Below the pieces are notes generated by a model. The model searched no databases and was not told the DNA's origin. It worked only from the letters and a program-made list of their open reading frames with translations. Below are positions 1 through 9,674 of a DNA stretch of 64,000 nt, one piece after another; position 1 is the stretch's first letter; each line of letters begins with the position of its first letter. This DNA is from Flavobacterium plurextorum (GTDB lineage: Bacteria > Bacteroidota > Bacteroidia > Flavobacteriales > Flavobacteriaceae): assembly GCF_002217395.1 (NCBI RefSeq), contig NZ_MUHD01000014.1, positions 1 through 64,000 of the forward strand, written 5' to 3'. A program made the position numbers and the translations under genes.

Positions 1-2
1 CT

Positions 3-1586
3 TTTAGTTTTTTTATGTTTTCCATCAATTCCGTAGATGCGAAGACAGATCTGGGAAATGAAAAATCACCATTTGAAAATGTTTTTAAAATTAGTAAAGA
101 CAATAATTCAGGGACAATAAGCGCTGAATCTATAAATGGGTTTTTTAATAAATATCCTAAATTGAAGAAATATCAAAAAGACGTTGAAGATCTCTATAAA
201 AAAAGAGAATACAAGATGATCTGGCATGATGATAAAAGCGTGAGCGAATTTGGAGCTTTATTGTATAATAAAGTAAAACTTTTAAGCGAACAAGGCGTAA
301 AAGCGACCATGCCGTATATGCCATTAATCGACGACATTTTTAATGAAAATGTTACCGAAGATCTTTCGCCTGCAGATACTGATTTGATGCTGTCAAATAT
401 GTATGTTTTTTATGCCAGCAATGTTTATTCTGGAGTTGATCCTCAAACTTTAAAAAAAATAGGATGGTATCTGCCTGCAAAAACTATTTCGTACAATAGG
501 ATTTTAGATTCTTTAATGGGAGATCCTGATCGATTAAATAAAGATGAAAATCTTTTGTTTGGTCAGTATTATAAACTTCAAAGCGTTTTGAAAAAATATC
601 GAAACATTGAAAAAAATAATCTTTGGAAAAAAATAGATATTGATGCAGCGACTTACAAAGATCTAAAGCCTTTTGACAGCGGTACAGTTGTTAAACAAAT
701 AAGAGAACGTTTGTTTGTTGTTGGTGATTTAGCACGAGATTCAAAAAGTGGTTTGTATGATGAAGAAATGATGGCGGGCGTTTTAAAATATAAAAAGAGA
801 TACGGTTTAAAATTGAATTACGCTTTTACAAAAGATCATATCGATCAATTGAATGAGCCAATTGCTAATAGAATCAGAACGATTATGTTAAACATGGAAA
901 GATGCAGATGGATTCCGACTGATTTATCAAAAGCAAGTGAATATGTAATGGTTAATATTCCGTCGTTTAGATTGATTTATGTGAAAAACGGAAAATATGA
1001 TTTAGTTTCAGATGTTTTTGTTGGTACGCGAATGACCGAAACGGTAATTTTTAGCGGTAATATTGATAGAATCGTGTTTAGTCCCTATTGGTATGTGCCG
1101 GCCAGCATTATAAAAAATGAGCTGAAATTAAAAATGGCCGAAGATAAAAACTATCTCGCTGATCATAACATGGAATGGAATGGCGGTAATGTAAGACAAA
1201 AACCAGGACCTAAAAATTCGTTGGGATTGGTTAAGTTCATGTTTCCAAATCCAAATGATATTTACCTGCATGATACTCCTGCAAAAAGCTTGTTTGAATT
1301 TGAAAAACGTATTTTCAGCCACGGATGTATTAATGTAAAAGAAGCCAAAGAACTTGCTTTACATATGTTAAAAGATGATCCTGACTGGCCTGTTGATAAA
1401 ATCAATAATGCAATGAGCGGTGAAAAAGAAACGCCTTGTATGCTGAAAAAGAAAATTCCAATTTACATAGGTTATTTTACCGCATGGGTTGCAGATGATG
1501 GTGAAATTGGTTTTTATCCAGATGTGTATGACAGAGATAAGAGTTTGGATAAATTATTATACTCTAACGATGCCGTTTTACAGTAA
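3..1586 (+). CDS. L,D-transpeptidase (YcbB/LdtD-like), 5' end outside window
   Basis: Probable periplasmic enzyme that makes 3-3 cross-links in peptidoglycan. The YkuD-type active site is visible as SHGCIN, with the nucleophile near residue 438 counted from the ATG at 15. A peptidoglycan-binding-like stretch (YDEEMMAGVLKYKKRYGL) sits near residue 250, and the N-terminal part fits the scaffold domain of long YcbB-type enzymes. The frame is open upstream of the ATG at 15 to the window edge, and the first residues read like the end of a signal peptide (SINSVDA), so the true start is most likely outside the window. The family is confident; the start is not. Confidence 0.85.
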   Translation, partial: FSFFMFSINSVDAKTDLGNEKSPFENVFKISKDNNSGTISAESINGFFNKYPKLKKYQKDVEDLYKKREYKMIWHDDKSVSEFGALLYNKVKLLSEQGVKATMPYMPLIDDIFNENVTEDLSPADTDLMLSNMYVFYASNVYSGVDPQTLKKIGWYLPAKTISYNRILDSLMGDPDRLNKDENLLFGQYYKLQSVLKKYRNIEKNNLWKKIDIDAATYKDLKPFDSGTVVKQIRERLFVVGDLARDSKSGLYDEEMMAGVLKYKKRYGLKLNYAFTKDHIDQLNEPIANRIRTIMLNMERCRWIPTDLSKASEYVMVNIPSFRLIYVKNGKYDLVSDVFVGTRMTETVIFSGNIDRIVFSPYWYVPASIIKNELKLKMAEDKNYLADHNMEWNGGNVRQKPGPKNSLGLVKFMFPNPNDIYLHDTPAKSLFEFEKRIFSHGCINVKEAKELALHMLKDDPDWPVDKINNAMSGEKETPCMLKKKIPIYIGYFTAWVADDGEIGFYPDVYDRDKSLDKLLYSNDAVLQ

Positions 1587-1610
1587 AAAAATGTATTCCC
1601 AAATACTATA

Positions 1611-1652
1611 AAAAAAACACCCTTCAGATATAAATCTGAAGGGTGTTTTTTT
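1611..1652. terminator. Bidirectional intrinsic terminator
   Basis: Perfect inverted repeat ACACCCTTCAGAT / ATCTGAAGGGTGT with a 4-nt loop, flanked by A-runs and T-runs. It lies between two convergent genes and can end both transcripts. Confidence 0.9.
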
Positions 1653-1669
1653 ATAAATGGTCTACAAGA

Positions 1670-4096
1670 TTATTCGTATTTTAAATATTTCAAAATATCT
1701 ATTTTCGTCACTTGATAGGCTTTTGCCAAAACAATTGTTAATGTCAGCGTAAGCAATGCAACAAGTGCAATACTAAACGGAATTGGAGAGACATTGATCC
1801 TAAAAGCAAAATTTTCAAGCCATTTTTGCAATAAAAGATAAGCTGGAACAATTCCAATTACAAATCCCATTAAACAATAAATAAAATATTGTTTTGAAAG
1901 CTCTTTCAATAAAACATCAGTTTCTGCTCCAAGCGTTTTTCTAATTGCAATTTCTTTTAATCTTCTTTCCATTGAAAACGATGCCAAAGCAAACAATCCG
2001 AAGATGGCAATTATAATTACAACAAGATTTAGAATAAAAAATAAATCTTTTTGTTTTACTTGTTCTTCATAAGTTTTAGCAAATCCTTTGTTTACAAATA
2101 CATAATCAAATGGATAGTCAGGATTTATATTTGCTTCCCAATAGGTTTTTAATTTATCTAATGTTTCACTTAAATTATTTGGAGAAACTTTTACATAGAC
2201 ATGTTGAAAGTTATTCCATTTTAAAGTTTTTGTGTTTATAAAAATCATTGGAGGCACTTTATTTTGTAATCCTGTAATATGAAAATCTTTTACAACACCA
2301 ACGATCTTAAACTTTAGATTTCCTTTTCCATTCGACCAGCCCGAAGTGATTATAGTATTTACAGGATTCTTAAGTCCTAAGTTTTTTACCAAGGTTTCAT
2401 TAACAAGCCAGTTGTCGATCGTGTCTGAAGCAAATTTTTGAGATAAATTTCGCCCTTGAACAATTTTAATCTTCATCATTTCTAAAAAGCCAAAATCCAT
2501 TTCAACATTTCGAGGCTGTACAAAAATGCCGTTGTGAGTAAAACCAGAACTTGAATTAGTGCTGTTTCCAAAAGTACCTGCAAAAGTAGAAACTTCTTGA
2601 ACTCCTGATATTTTTAGTATCTCTTGCTTTGTAGTTTCATATTTCTGCCCTTTTGTTTCATAATTTTGATAATTAAAAGGAATTTGAATTACTTGATCGC
2701 CTTTAAAACCAAGGTCTTTATTCATCATAAAATCAACTTGAGAATTTACAATTAAAGCACCAATAATAAAAAACGTTGCAATACCAAACTGAAAAATAAG
2801 CATCGAATTTCGAATCCAGATTCCATTTTTACTTCTTGAAAAATTACCTTTCAGCACTTTTAAAGTTTCAAAATTTGCGATGTAAACAGCAGGAAAAATA
2901 CCAGCAAGAATGAGTACTAATCCAAAAATAAAAAGAAGCTGCAAGTAAAATTCACCGCCATTCATAGTCAAATTTTTTCTTAAAAAAGAGTTGTAATACG
3001 GAAGAGAAAGTTCAACAATTGCCAAAGCAAATAAAATTGAAAGTGTTACAATTATTGCTGTTTCAAAAATAAATTGTGCAATAATCTGTTTTTTTGATGC
3101 TCCCACAATTTTGCGAACACCAACTTCTTTAGCGCGTTTTATGGCAGAAGCAGTTGCTAGATTTATATAATTTACCAATGATAAAACCAAAATTAAAATT
3201 GATAAACCAGCCATGATATAAATAAGCTGTAAGTTTCCTTTTCCTTCAGGAGAAGTAGGTGCCGATGCTTTTGTACCATGTAAGCGCAAAGTTTTCAGCT
3301 GATCAAGAAAATTCGTTATCTCGCCATTTTCTTTAATAAATTGCTCAGGAGTTTGACCGACTTTTTTTGCCTCTTTTAAAATTACGTTTTCATAATTTAT
3401 ATTACGCATTTTCTTTAAAATGACATTAATATCAGCGTTCTTTTTGGTCTTAATCATTATACCATAGTTGAAATTTCCCCAGTTGTTAATGTCATAGTCA
3501 CGAACAATACCACTAAAAACATAGTTAGGTTCAAAAGAAGACGGAGTTATAATGCGATAAACAGATTTTACGATATAAGATTGGTCATAATATGTAATAG
3601 GTTTTCCAATTGGATCTTCATCTTTAAAAAGAAGTTTAGCTTGTTGTTCAGAAATTGCGACGCTGTTTTTTTCTTTTAGAATATCTTTTTTAGCACCTTT
3701 TACAATTGGAAAAGGGAAAAAATCGAAAAAATTATTATCACTTACCGTTATTTTTTTATCGATTAATTTTTTGTTCTGATATTTTATAACAGCCTCATCA
3801 TACCAGTCGTTTAAGAAACAAATTTGTTCAATTTCAGGAATTGTTGCCTTACAGGTTTGACCAAAAGGAATTGTACTTGTTCCCCAGATATCATCAGTTG
3901 CTCCAATTTTATTTAGAACTTTATATACATTTTCTTTTTCAGGATTCCATTGGTCGTATGCATGCTCATTATTCCAATATAAAATGGCAAAAATTACGCT
4001 CGCAATTCCGATGCTCAATCCTAAAACATTTAAAAATGAAAACAGTTTGTTTTGTTTTAAATGATAAATAAATATTTTAAACCAATTAAAAATCAT
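1670..4096 (-). CDS. MacB-like ABC transporter permease (two FtsX modules)
   Basis: Inner-membrane permease of a MacAB-type exporter. The 808 residues have the Bacteroidetes duplicated layout: one N-terminal membrane helix (about 27-41), a periplasmic MacB_PCD-like domain, three helices from about residue 288, a central helix, a second periplasmic domain and three C-terminal helices. Both halves carry the conserved cytoplasmic motif after a helix (EVGVRKIVGAS and EIAIRKTLGAE). It is the third gene of a minus-strand operon after the adaptor (5030-6274) and the ATPase (4232-4939). The substrate cannot be told from sequence; lipid, peptide or antibiotic export are all possible. Confidence 0.9.
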   Translation of the reverse strand: MIFNWFKIFIYHLKQNKLFSFLNVLGLSIGIASVIFAILYWNNEHAYDQWNPEKENVYKVLNKIGATDDIWGTSTIPFGQTCKATIPEIEQICFLNDWYDEAVIKYQNKKLIDKKITVSDNNFFDFFPFPIVKGAKKDILKEKNSVAISEQQAKLLFKDEDPIGKPITYYDQSYIVKSVYRIITPSSFEPNYVFSGIVRDYDINNWGNFNYGIMIKTKKNADINVILKKMRNINYENVILKEAKKVGQTPEQFIKENGEITNFLDQLKTLRLHGTKASAPTSPEGKGNLQLIYIMAGLSILILVLSLVNYINLATASAIKRAKEVGVRKIVGASKKQIIAQFIFETAIIVTLSILFALAIVELSLPYYNSFLRKNLTMNGGEFYLQLLFIFGLVLILAGIFPAVYIANFETLKVLKGNFSRSKNGIWIRNSMLIFQFGIATFFIIGALIVNSQVDFMMNKDLGFKGDQVIQIPFNYQNYETKGQKYETTKQEILKISGVQEVSTFAGTFGNSTNSSSGFTHNGIFVQPRNVEMDFGFLEMMKIKIVQGRNLSQKFASDTIDNWLVNETLVKNLGLKNPVNTIITSGWSNGKGNLKFKIVGVVKDFHITGLQNKVPPMIFINTKTLKWNNFQHVYVKVSPNNLSETLDKLKTYWEANINPDYPFDYVFVNKGFAKTYEEQVKQKDLFFILNLVVIIIAIFGLFALASFSMERRLKEIAIRKTLGAETDVLLKELSKQYFIYCLMGFVIGIVPAYLLLQKWLENFAFRINVSPIPFSIALVALLTLTLTIVLAKAYQVTKIDILKYLKYE

Positions 4097-4231
4097 GGTG
4101 TCTACTTTATAGTTATGTTAGTTATTTTTTTGGTAAAAGAAAGAATCAGCCTTTTAAAGAAGGGTGAAAATTTTGCATACAAATCCAACCAGGACTGTGA
4201 TTGCGGTAATAACAAAGTTTATCATCTTGAT

Positions 4232-4939
4232 TTATTTAGCGTCCATAAAAACATCTACATTTCTCTGATTTAACTTTTCAGAGAATATAACACCATCTTT
4301 CATATGAATCGTTCTTTGCGAGAAAGAGGCATCATAATCAGAGTGCGTAACCATCAAAATTGTAGCACCTTTAGCATGCAAATCAGTTAAAAGTTCCATA
4401 ACCTCATTACCATTTTTACTGTCCAGATTTCCTGTAGGCTCATCGGCCAAAATAATTTTCGGATCGTTAACTAAAGCTCTAGCAACTGCAACCCTTTGCT
4501 GTTGTCCTCCAGAAAGCTGCTGCGGAAAATGTTTTAAACGATGTGAGATATTTAGTTTTTCTGCAATTGCTTCAATTTTTTGTTTTCTATCAGCCGCTTT
4601 AACATTGTTGTAAAGCAATGGCAGTTCGATATTATCATAAACAGAAAGTTCATCGATTAAGTTGAAGTTTTGAAAAATGAACCCAATATTTTCCTTGCGA
4701 ACTTGTGCTCTTCCTTTTTCTTTTAAACCAATCATTTCCTGATCTAACAATTTATAACTTCCGCTGTCAGCACTGTCTAGAAGCCCAATAATATTTAACA
4801 AAGTCGATTTTCCACAGCCCGAAGGTCCCATAATAGTTAAAAAATCACCTTTTTTAATTTCTAGATTAATACCGCTCAAAGCAGCAGTTTCAACGTCTTC
4901 AGTTCTAAATACTTTGGTTAAATTTTGTATTGTTATCAT
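4232..4939 (-). CDS. ABC transporter ATP-binding protein (LolD/MacB type)
   Basis: Cytoplasmic ATPase that powers the neighbouring permease. Walker A (GPSGCGKST), Q-loop region, signature LSGGQQQRVAVARAL and Walker B with its aspartate (IILADEPTGNLD) are all present, followed by the switch histidine (MVTHSD). At 235 residues it is the normal length for a stand-alone LolD/MacB ATPase. It lies 135 bp before the permease and 90 bp after the adaptor, consistent with one transcript. Confidence 0.95.
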   Translation of the reverse strand: MITIQNLTKVFRTEDVETAALSGINLEIKKGDFLTIMGPSGCGKSTLLNIIGLLDSADSGSYKLLDQEMIGLKEKGRAQVRKENIGFIFQNFNLIDELSVYDNIELPLLYNNVKAADRKQKIEAIAEKLNISHRLKHFPQQLSGGQQQRVAVARALVNDPKIILADEPTGNLDSKNGNEVMELLTDLHAKGATILMVTHSDYDASFSQRTIHMKDGVIFSEKLNQRNVDVFMDAK

Positions 4940-5029
4940 ATCTTTTTGGTGTTAAATGTTTTTAAAAATGTTTTTTGATTGATGATTGAAACTTTTATGA
5001 TTGTAAAATGTGAAATGACAAGATTGGAT

Positions 5030-6274
5030 TTACTTCGGCTGAATCGACAATTCCTCAATATCCTTGTAATCTGTATACGATGAGGTAATCACAGATTCCC
5101 CTTCGTTTAGTCCGCTTAAGACTTCATAATAAGAAGGATTTTCTCGGCCTAGTTTTATATTTCTTCTTTCGGCTTTATTTCCTTTTACGACAAAAATCCA
5201 TTTGCCGGCAGTTTCCTGATTAAAAGCTCCTTTAGGAATTACCATTGTTTTATTTTTTTCAGACAAAATCAGTTTTACACCAAAGCTTAAACCATCTTGT
5301 AAAGCAATGTTTTCTTTAGATATAAAAGCCAATTCAGCACTAAAATGTCCGCTTTTTACTTCTGGAATTACTTTAGTTACCAGAACTTCAAGAGTTTTTC
5401 CTTTAAATTCAACCTGACCTTTTAAACCTTCTCTAATTTTTTCAAGATAAAATTCATCAATTTCAGCAGTCAGTTTATACCCTTTTTTCGAGTCAATTTT
5501 TCCAATGCTTGCTCCAGCCTGAAATGTTTTTCCTAAAACAGGCTCAAACGAAGTCAATCGACCAGTCTCTGGAGCTGTAATCAAGAAATTCTTTTTGTTG
5601 TTTCTTAAAATATCCAAGCTTTTTTCCATCGTTTGAATCGAACGGTTAATTTGAGAAATCTGCAATTGATTAGATTGCTTTTCTTTTTGAATACTCTGCT
5701 GAATTGTTTTTTTTCTTTCCTGCTGAAAACGTAAACTTTCTTTAAAACTATTCCAGTCATTCTTAGAAATTACATCCTTTTCAAACAACTTAGAATTCAT
5801 GTCGTACAATCTTTTTGCATCATTATAATCATGCTCGATCAAGACTAAATCTTTAGTCAAATTCAATTCTTGATTTCTAATGTTTAATTTCCCAGTATTC
5901 AAATTATTAATCTGCTCAATAATTGCAGTTTCCTGAGTTAAGTAATTAAGTTCAGTATTTGGGTTGTATAAACGAGCCAGAGATTGCCCTTTTGTAACCA
6001 TCGCACCATTTTCGACAAAGATCTCTTTTACAGACCCTCCTTCAGTAACATTTACAAGCATTACATTTAAAGGTTCAACCTTTGCTTGAAAAACAACAAA
6101 ATCCTCAAAAAAAGCTTTTTCAACTTTTTGAATCGAAAGTTCTTCTGCTTTTACGTTTAAACTTCTTTTTGAATTGAAAGAAAAAAAGACAATTGCGCCC
6201 AAAGCTAAAAAAACTGCAATTGCTATTGTCAGATGTCTAAATTTTCTATTTTTACGAGGAATTACCGTGTCCAT
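5030..6274 (-). CDS. MacA/HlyD-family periplasmic adaptor
   Basis: Membrane-fusion protein linking the ABC permease to an outer-membrane channel. It has one N-terminal membrane anchor (about residues 16-33), the first half of a lipoyl/barrel-sandwich domain (TEGGSVKEIFVENGAMVTKG), a long coiled-coil hairpin (about 105-225), the second lipoyl half, and a beta-barrel region. First gene of the exporter operon; no TolC gene is next to it, so the outer-membrane partner is probably encoded elsewhere. A sigma-54-like promoter lies about 30 bp upstream and the divergent gene encodes an NtrC-type regulator, so control by that regulator is likely (inference). Confidence 0.9.
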   Translation of the reverse strand: MDTVIPRKNRKFRHLTIAIAVFLALGAIVFFSFNSKRSLNVKAEELSIQKVEKAFFEDFVVFQAKVEPLNVMLVNVTEGGSVKEIFVENGAMVTKGQSLARLYNPNTELNYLTQETAIIEQINNLNTGKLNIRNQELNLTKDLVLIEHDYNDAKRLYDMNSKLFEKDVISKNDWNSFKESLRFQQERKKTIQQSIQKEKQSNQLQISQINRSIQTMEKSLDILRNNKKNFLITAPETGRLTSFEPVLGKTFQAGASIGKIDSKKGYKLTAEIDEFYLEKIREGLKGQVEFKGKTLEVLVTKVIPEVKSGHFSAELAFISKENIALQDGLSFGVKLILSEKNKTMVIPKGAFNQETAGKWIFVVKGNKAERRNIKLGRENPSYYEVLSGLNEGESVITSSYTDYKDIEELSIQPK

Positions 6275-6302
6275 TTTTAAATAATTTACTGATAATCAAT
6301 AG

Positions 6303-6317
6303 GTAAATACTGTGCCA
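6303..6317 (-). promoter_or_regulatory. Candidate sigma-54 (-24/-12) promoter of the ABC exporter operon
   Basis: On the minus strand the sequence reads TGGCAC-AGTAT-TTAC, one mismatch from the consensus TGGCAC-N5-TTGC, with the conserved GG about 11 nt before the -12 element. It is 29 nt upstream of the adaptor start and next to a divergent NtrC-family regulator. The -12 element has AC in place of the usual GC, which lowers confidence. Confidence 0.55.
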
Positions 6318-6431
6318 TAAAATTTATTATTTGTAAAGTATTGATTTTAAAGAAGCTCAAAAAAATCATTCCAAAAGTGAGTGTTCGATAATGAACAGTT
6401 GATCGTTCAAAATCGGACAAAAAAATACAGC

Positions 6432-7775
6432 ATGAGAAAAAAGCAAGCCCAAATATTAATTGTTGACGATCAGGAGGAAATTCTTTTTTCGGCCAAAATG
6501 ATTCTGAAAAAACATTTTGAAACGATTTTTACAACAAATAGTCCAAAGAAAATTTTTTCGATTTTAAACGAAAATGAAGTTAATGTTGTTTTACTCGACA
6601 TGAATTATAGAATTGGTTTTGAAGATGGCCGTGAAGGAATTCATTGGCTGAAAGAAATCAAAACATTTTCGCCGCATACCGTTGTAATTTTAATGACTGC
6701 TTTCGGAAAAATTGATACGGCAGTTGAAGGAATTAAAATTGGGGCTTTTGATTATGTTTTAAAACCCTGGCATAACGAAAAACTGCTGGAGACTATTGAT
6801 AAAGCTGTTTCGGAAAGCAGAAAAAACAGTAAAAAGCCAATTGTAGAAAAAACGGAAAAACAATATTTTATTGGCACTTCTCAAAAAATAAAACAAGCCT
6901 ATTCTATTGCCGAAAAAGTTGCCAGAACAGATGTAAATGTCTTGATTTTGGGCGAAAACGGAACGGGAAAATATGTTTTTGCCGAGTATATTCATCAAAA
7001 TTCAGAACGTAAAAAAGAAGCCTTTGTTCATGTTGATTTAGGTTCTTTGAGTGATAATTTATTCGAAAGCGAACTTTTTGGATACGCAAAAGGCGCTTTT
7101 ACAGATGCGAAAACGGATACTGCCGGTAGATTTGAAATGGCACAAAACGGTACTATTTTTTTAGATGAAATAGGAAATATTCCGCTTCATCTGCAATCAA
7201 AGCTATTACATGTACTTCAGACAAAAACCGTTACTAGGTTAGGCGAAAGTAAAGCAAGACCTTTAAATGTTAGGATTATTTCGGCTACCAACAATGATAT
7301 AAAAGCCGAAGTAAAAAATAAAACGTTTAGAGAAGATTTACTGTATCGTATTAATACTATGGAAATTATTCTGCCGTCTCTTCGTGAACGTAAAGAAGAT
7401 ATTGTTCCGATGGCGCATTTTGTTCTAGAACAGATTGCGGCAAAATACAATCAAGAAAACTGGCATTTTGACGAAAATACAGCTGCATATTTAGAAAAAT
7501 ATCCTTGGAAAGGAAATGTTCGTGAAATGGAAAATAAAATTGAACGCGCTTTAATTTTAGCCGATAACAATACCATTTCAGTACATGATCTTGATATTTT
7601 AGATTTTGAAGAAATTCAAGAAAATGATGAAAACCAGTTATCGGAAATGGAGAAAACGGCTATCGAAAAAACGCTTTTTAAACATCACGGAAATATCAGT
7701 AAAACAGCTGAAGAACTTGGATTGTCAAGAGCGGCATTGTATAGAAGAATTGAGAAATATGATTTAAAGAATTGA
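6432..7775 (+). CDS. NtrC-family sigma-54-dependent response regulator
   Basis: Receiver domain with the acceptor aspartate near residue 56 (VVLLDMN), AAA+ central domain (Walker A GENGTGKY, sigma-54 contact loop GAFTDA in place of the usual GAFTGA, Walker B-like GTIFLDEIG), and a C-terminal Fis-type helix-turn-helix (NISKTAEELGLSRAALYRRI). The ATG at 6432 gives a canonical receiver start; a GTG at 6381 in the same frame would add 17 residues and is less likely. It is followed by its probable kinase and is divergent from the MacAB-like operon, which it likely controls. Confidence 0.92.
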   Translation: MRKKQAQILIVDDQEEILFSAKMILKKHFETIFTTNSPKKIFSILNENEVNVVLLDMNYRIGFEDGREGIHWLKEIKTFSPHTVVILMTAFGKIDTAVEGIKIGAFDYVLKPWHNEKLLETIDKAVSESRKNSKKPIVEKTEKQYFIGTSQKIKQAYSIAEKVARTDVNVLILGENGTGKYVFAEYIHQNSERKKEAFVHVDLGSLSDNLFESELFGYAKGAFTDAKTDTAGRFEMAQNGTIFLDEIGNIPLHLQSKLLHVLQTKTVTRLGESKARPLNVRIISATNNDIKAEVKNKTFREDLLYRINTMEIILPSLRERKEDIVPMAHFVLEQIAAKYNQENWHFDENTAAYLEKYPWKGNVREMENKIERALILADNNTISVHDLDILDFEEIQENDENQLSEMEKTAIEKTLFKHHGNISKTAEELGLSRAALYRRIEKYDLKN

Positions 7776-7881
7776 GAGTAAAGAGTGAAGAATTTTATGG
7801 CTGAATCTGTTTGAAATTTAAGGTACAGCCAAAATTATTTTATTTGATAACTATCTGGAGCGGCTCAAAAAAAAAAATTAA

Positions 7882-9207
7882 ATGAAAAACTGGAAATTTT
7901 ATAATGCTTTTTTTACACGAGTTTTGTTTGTGATGATTCTCTTTTTCTTTTGTTTTTTTCTTATCTATAAAATGTTTTATTTCAATGCGATTTTAGTTGG
8001 TTCTTTTGCTTTGATAATGCTGGTTGAATTGTATTTTTATGTAAAAAATAAATTGCAGTTTTATGACAGAACACTGCTGTCGATTTTGCAGGATGATTTT
8101 TCTACAAACTTTCCTGAAGAGAATAAAAAAGACAATTTTAAAAGTTTGTATGCTTTGTATGAAGCTCTAAAATTAAGGCATCAAGAGCAAACTTCAAAAG
8201 AACTTATTTATCAGTCCTTATTAAACAACATTGATACTGCGGCTGTAATTCTCGAAAAAGAAGATGAGGATTGGAAGATTTTTTTAATGAATGACTGTTT
8301 TTCTCGTTTGTTTAAAGTTCCAAAAGTCAGTCATTGGAAATATCTTAAAAATTATTTGTCATCGCTTTGTTACGAAATTGAGAAAACGGAATTCAGTGAA
8401 TTAAAATCGGCAATTTCAATTAAAATTGAAGATCAGGATTTGCAGACTTTTATATTGCAGACTTCAAGAACTCAAACGTATAAAAAAGAATATTTTATCA
8501 TTTTATTAGATAGTATTCAGCGTGTTATCGAGAAAAAGGAAAAAGAAGCGTGGATTAATTTAATGAAAATTATTTCGCACGAATTAATGAATTCTTTAAC
8601 GCCGATTCGTGCACTTTCGCAAAATTTACTTCAAATTGTAGATCAAGAAAAACTAGAGGAAGATGATTTTGAAGATATAAAAAGCAGTATTTCGACCATT
8701 ATAAACAGAAGTGATCACTTGCAGGATTTTGTCGAAAGTTACCGTAAACTTGCCATGCTGCCAACTCCAGTGAAAGAAATGACACAGATTAATGCTCTTT
8801 TTGAGGATTGTCTCAGGGTAATGAATCCTATTTTAAAAAGCGAAAATATCGAACTGGTAAATGAAACTCATAGTTCTCGTTCTATTTTGATTGATAAAAA
8901 TCAGATGGAACAGGTAATTATAAATTTGATAACCAATAGTATTTATGCTTTGAAAGAAGAAAGTGAAAAGCAGTTGTTTTTGTCTAGTTATACAGAAAAC
9001 AATCGCTTTTTTATTGTGATTTCGGATAACGGAAAAGGAATTGATCCAGAAATTCAAGATAAAATATTTCTTCCTTTTTTCACTACCAGAAAAGATGGCG
9101 CAGGAATTGGACTAACTCTTTCAAAAAATATCATTGAAGCTCACGGAGGTTATTTAAGCTACCAGACTGACGAGGATAAAACAAGTTTTGTGATTTGTTT
9201 GATTTGA
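7882..9207 (+). CDS. Sensor histidine kinase paired with the NtrC-like regulator
   Basis: Membrane-bound sensor. Two N-terminal hydrophobic helices (about residues 12-55) are followed by a PAS-like cytoplasmic region, a dimerization helix with the phosphorylatable histidine near residue 233 (IISHELMNSLTPIRAL), and an ATPase domain with N box (QVIINLITNSIYAL), G1 box (ISDNGKGID) and G2 box (GAGIGLTLSKNI). There is almost no periplasmic loop, so the signal may be sensed in the membrane or cytoplasm. It lies 106 bp downstream of the regulator; a degenerate copy of the GATAGCTATCGGGAG repeat lies in the gap. Confidence 0.93.
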   Translation: MKNWKFYNAFFTRVLFVMILFFFCFFLIYKMFYFNAILVGSFALIMLVELYFYVKNKLQFYDRTLLSILQDDFSTNFPEENKKDNFKSLYALYEALKLRHQEQTSKELIYQSLLNNIDTAAVILEKEDEDWKIFLMNDCFSRLFKVPKVSHWKYLKNYLSSLCYEIEKTEFSELKSAISIKIEDQDLQTFILQTSRTQTYKKEYFIILLDSIQRVIEKKEKEAWINLMKIISHELMNSLTPIRALSQNLLQIVDQEKLEEDDFEDIKSSISTIINRSDHLQDFVESYRKLAMLPTPVKEMTQINALFEDCLRVMNPILKSENIELVNETHSSRSILIDKNQMEQVIINLITNSIYALKEESEKQLFLSSYTENNRFFIVISDNGKGIDPEIQDKIFLPFFTTRKDGAGIGLTLSKNIIEAHGGYLSYQTDEDKTSFVICLI

Positions 9208-9216
9208 GAAGAATGA

Positions 9217-9337
9217 ACCATATAAGTGATATAAGTTCATTTATAAAGTATGTGATTTCCTGTCGTTAACCAACTTTGGCAAAGCTTATCATATAGTATT
9301 GAGCCCAGTTTAAATAAACTTACATCACTTATATGGT
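9217..9337. repeat. Dispersed inverted repeat, ACCATATAAGTGAT family
   Basis: Long imperfect palindrome whose ends read ACCATATAAGTGAT and ATCACTTATATGGT. It lies between convergent genes. A related copy occurs at 36161-36330. Confidence 0.7.
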
Positions 9338-9658
9338 GGAAATTTCAGGAGTCCAAAAATGTTTTTCGAAATCTACAATTTGATTGTTCACTACTGTTAT
9401 CCCTTCGTTTTCTAAAAGTTGCTGCATTAAATTTGTTCCGTCAAAATGATGTTTTCCTGTCAAAAGTCCTTTTTGATTAACGACTCTGTGCGCAGGAACA
9501 TCATCCATATTATGGCAGGCGTTCATTGCCCAGCCAACCATTCGCGCGGAGCGAGCGGTTCCTAAAGCTTTTGCAATTGCACCATATGAAGTTACTTTTC
9601 CAAACGGAATTTGCCTGGCGATTACATAAACTCTTTCGAAAAAATTTTCCTCAGCCAT
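9329..9658 (-). CDS. Alkyltransferase-like (ATL) protein, MGMT family without catalytic Cys
   Basis: DNA-binding protein related to O6-methylguanine-DNA methyltransferase. The 109 residues cover only the methyltransferase C-terminal domain, with the winged-helix region (FGKVTSYGAIAKALG) and arginine-finger helix (SARMVGWAM). The active-site motif PCHR is replaced by PAHR (Ala at residue 56), so it should bind O6-alkylguanine but not repair it; known ATL proteins hand such lesions to nucleotide excision repair. E. coli Atl has Trp at this position. Single gene with no obvious operon partner. Confidence 0.88.
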   Translation of the reverse strand: MAEENFFERVYVIARQIPFGKVTSYGAIAKALGTARSARMVGWAMNACHNMDDVPAHRVVNQKGLLTGKHHFDGTNLMQQLLENEGITVVNNQIVDFEKHFWTPEISTI

Positions 9659-9674
9659 AAATTAAGTTTTTTTG

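Noticed and set aside
4061..4273. A 70-codon open frame between the ABC permease and ATPase genes
   Set aside because: Overlaps both flanking genes on the opposite strand and has no recognisable features.
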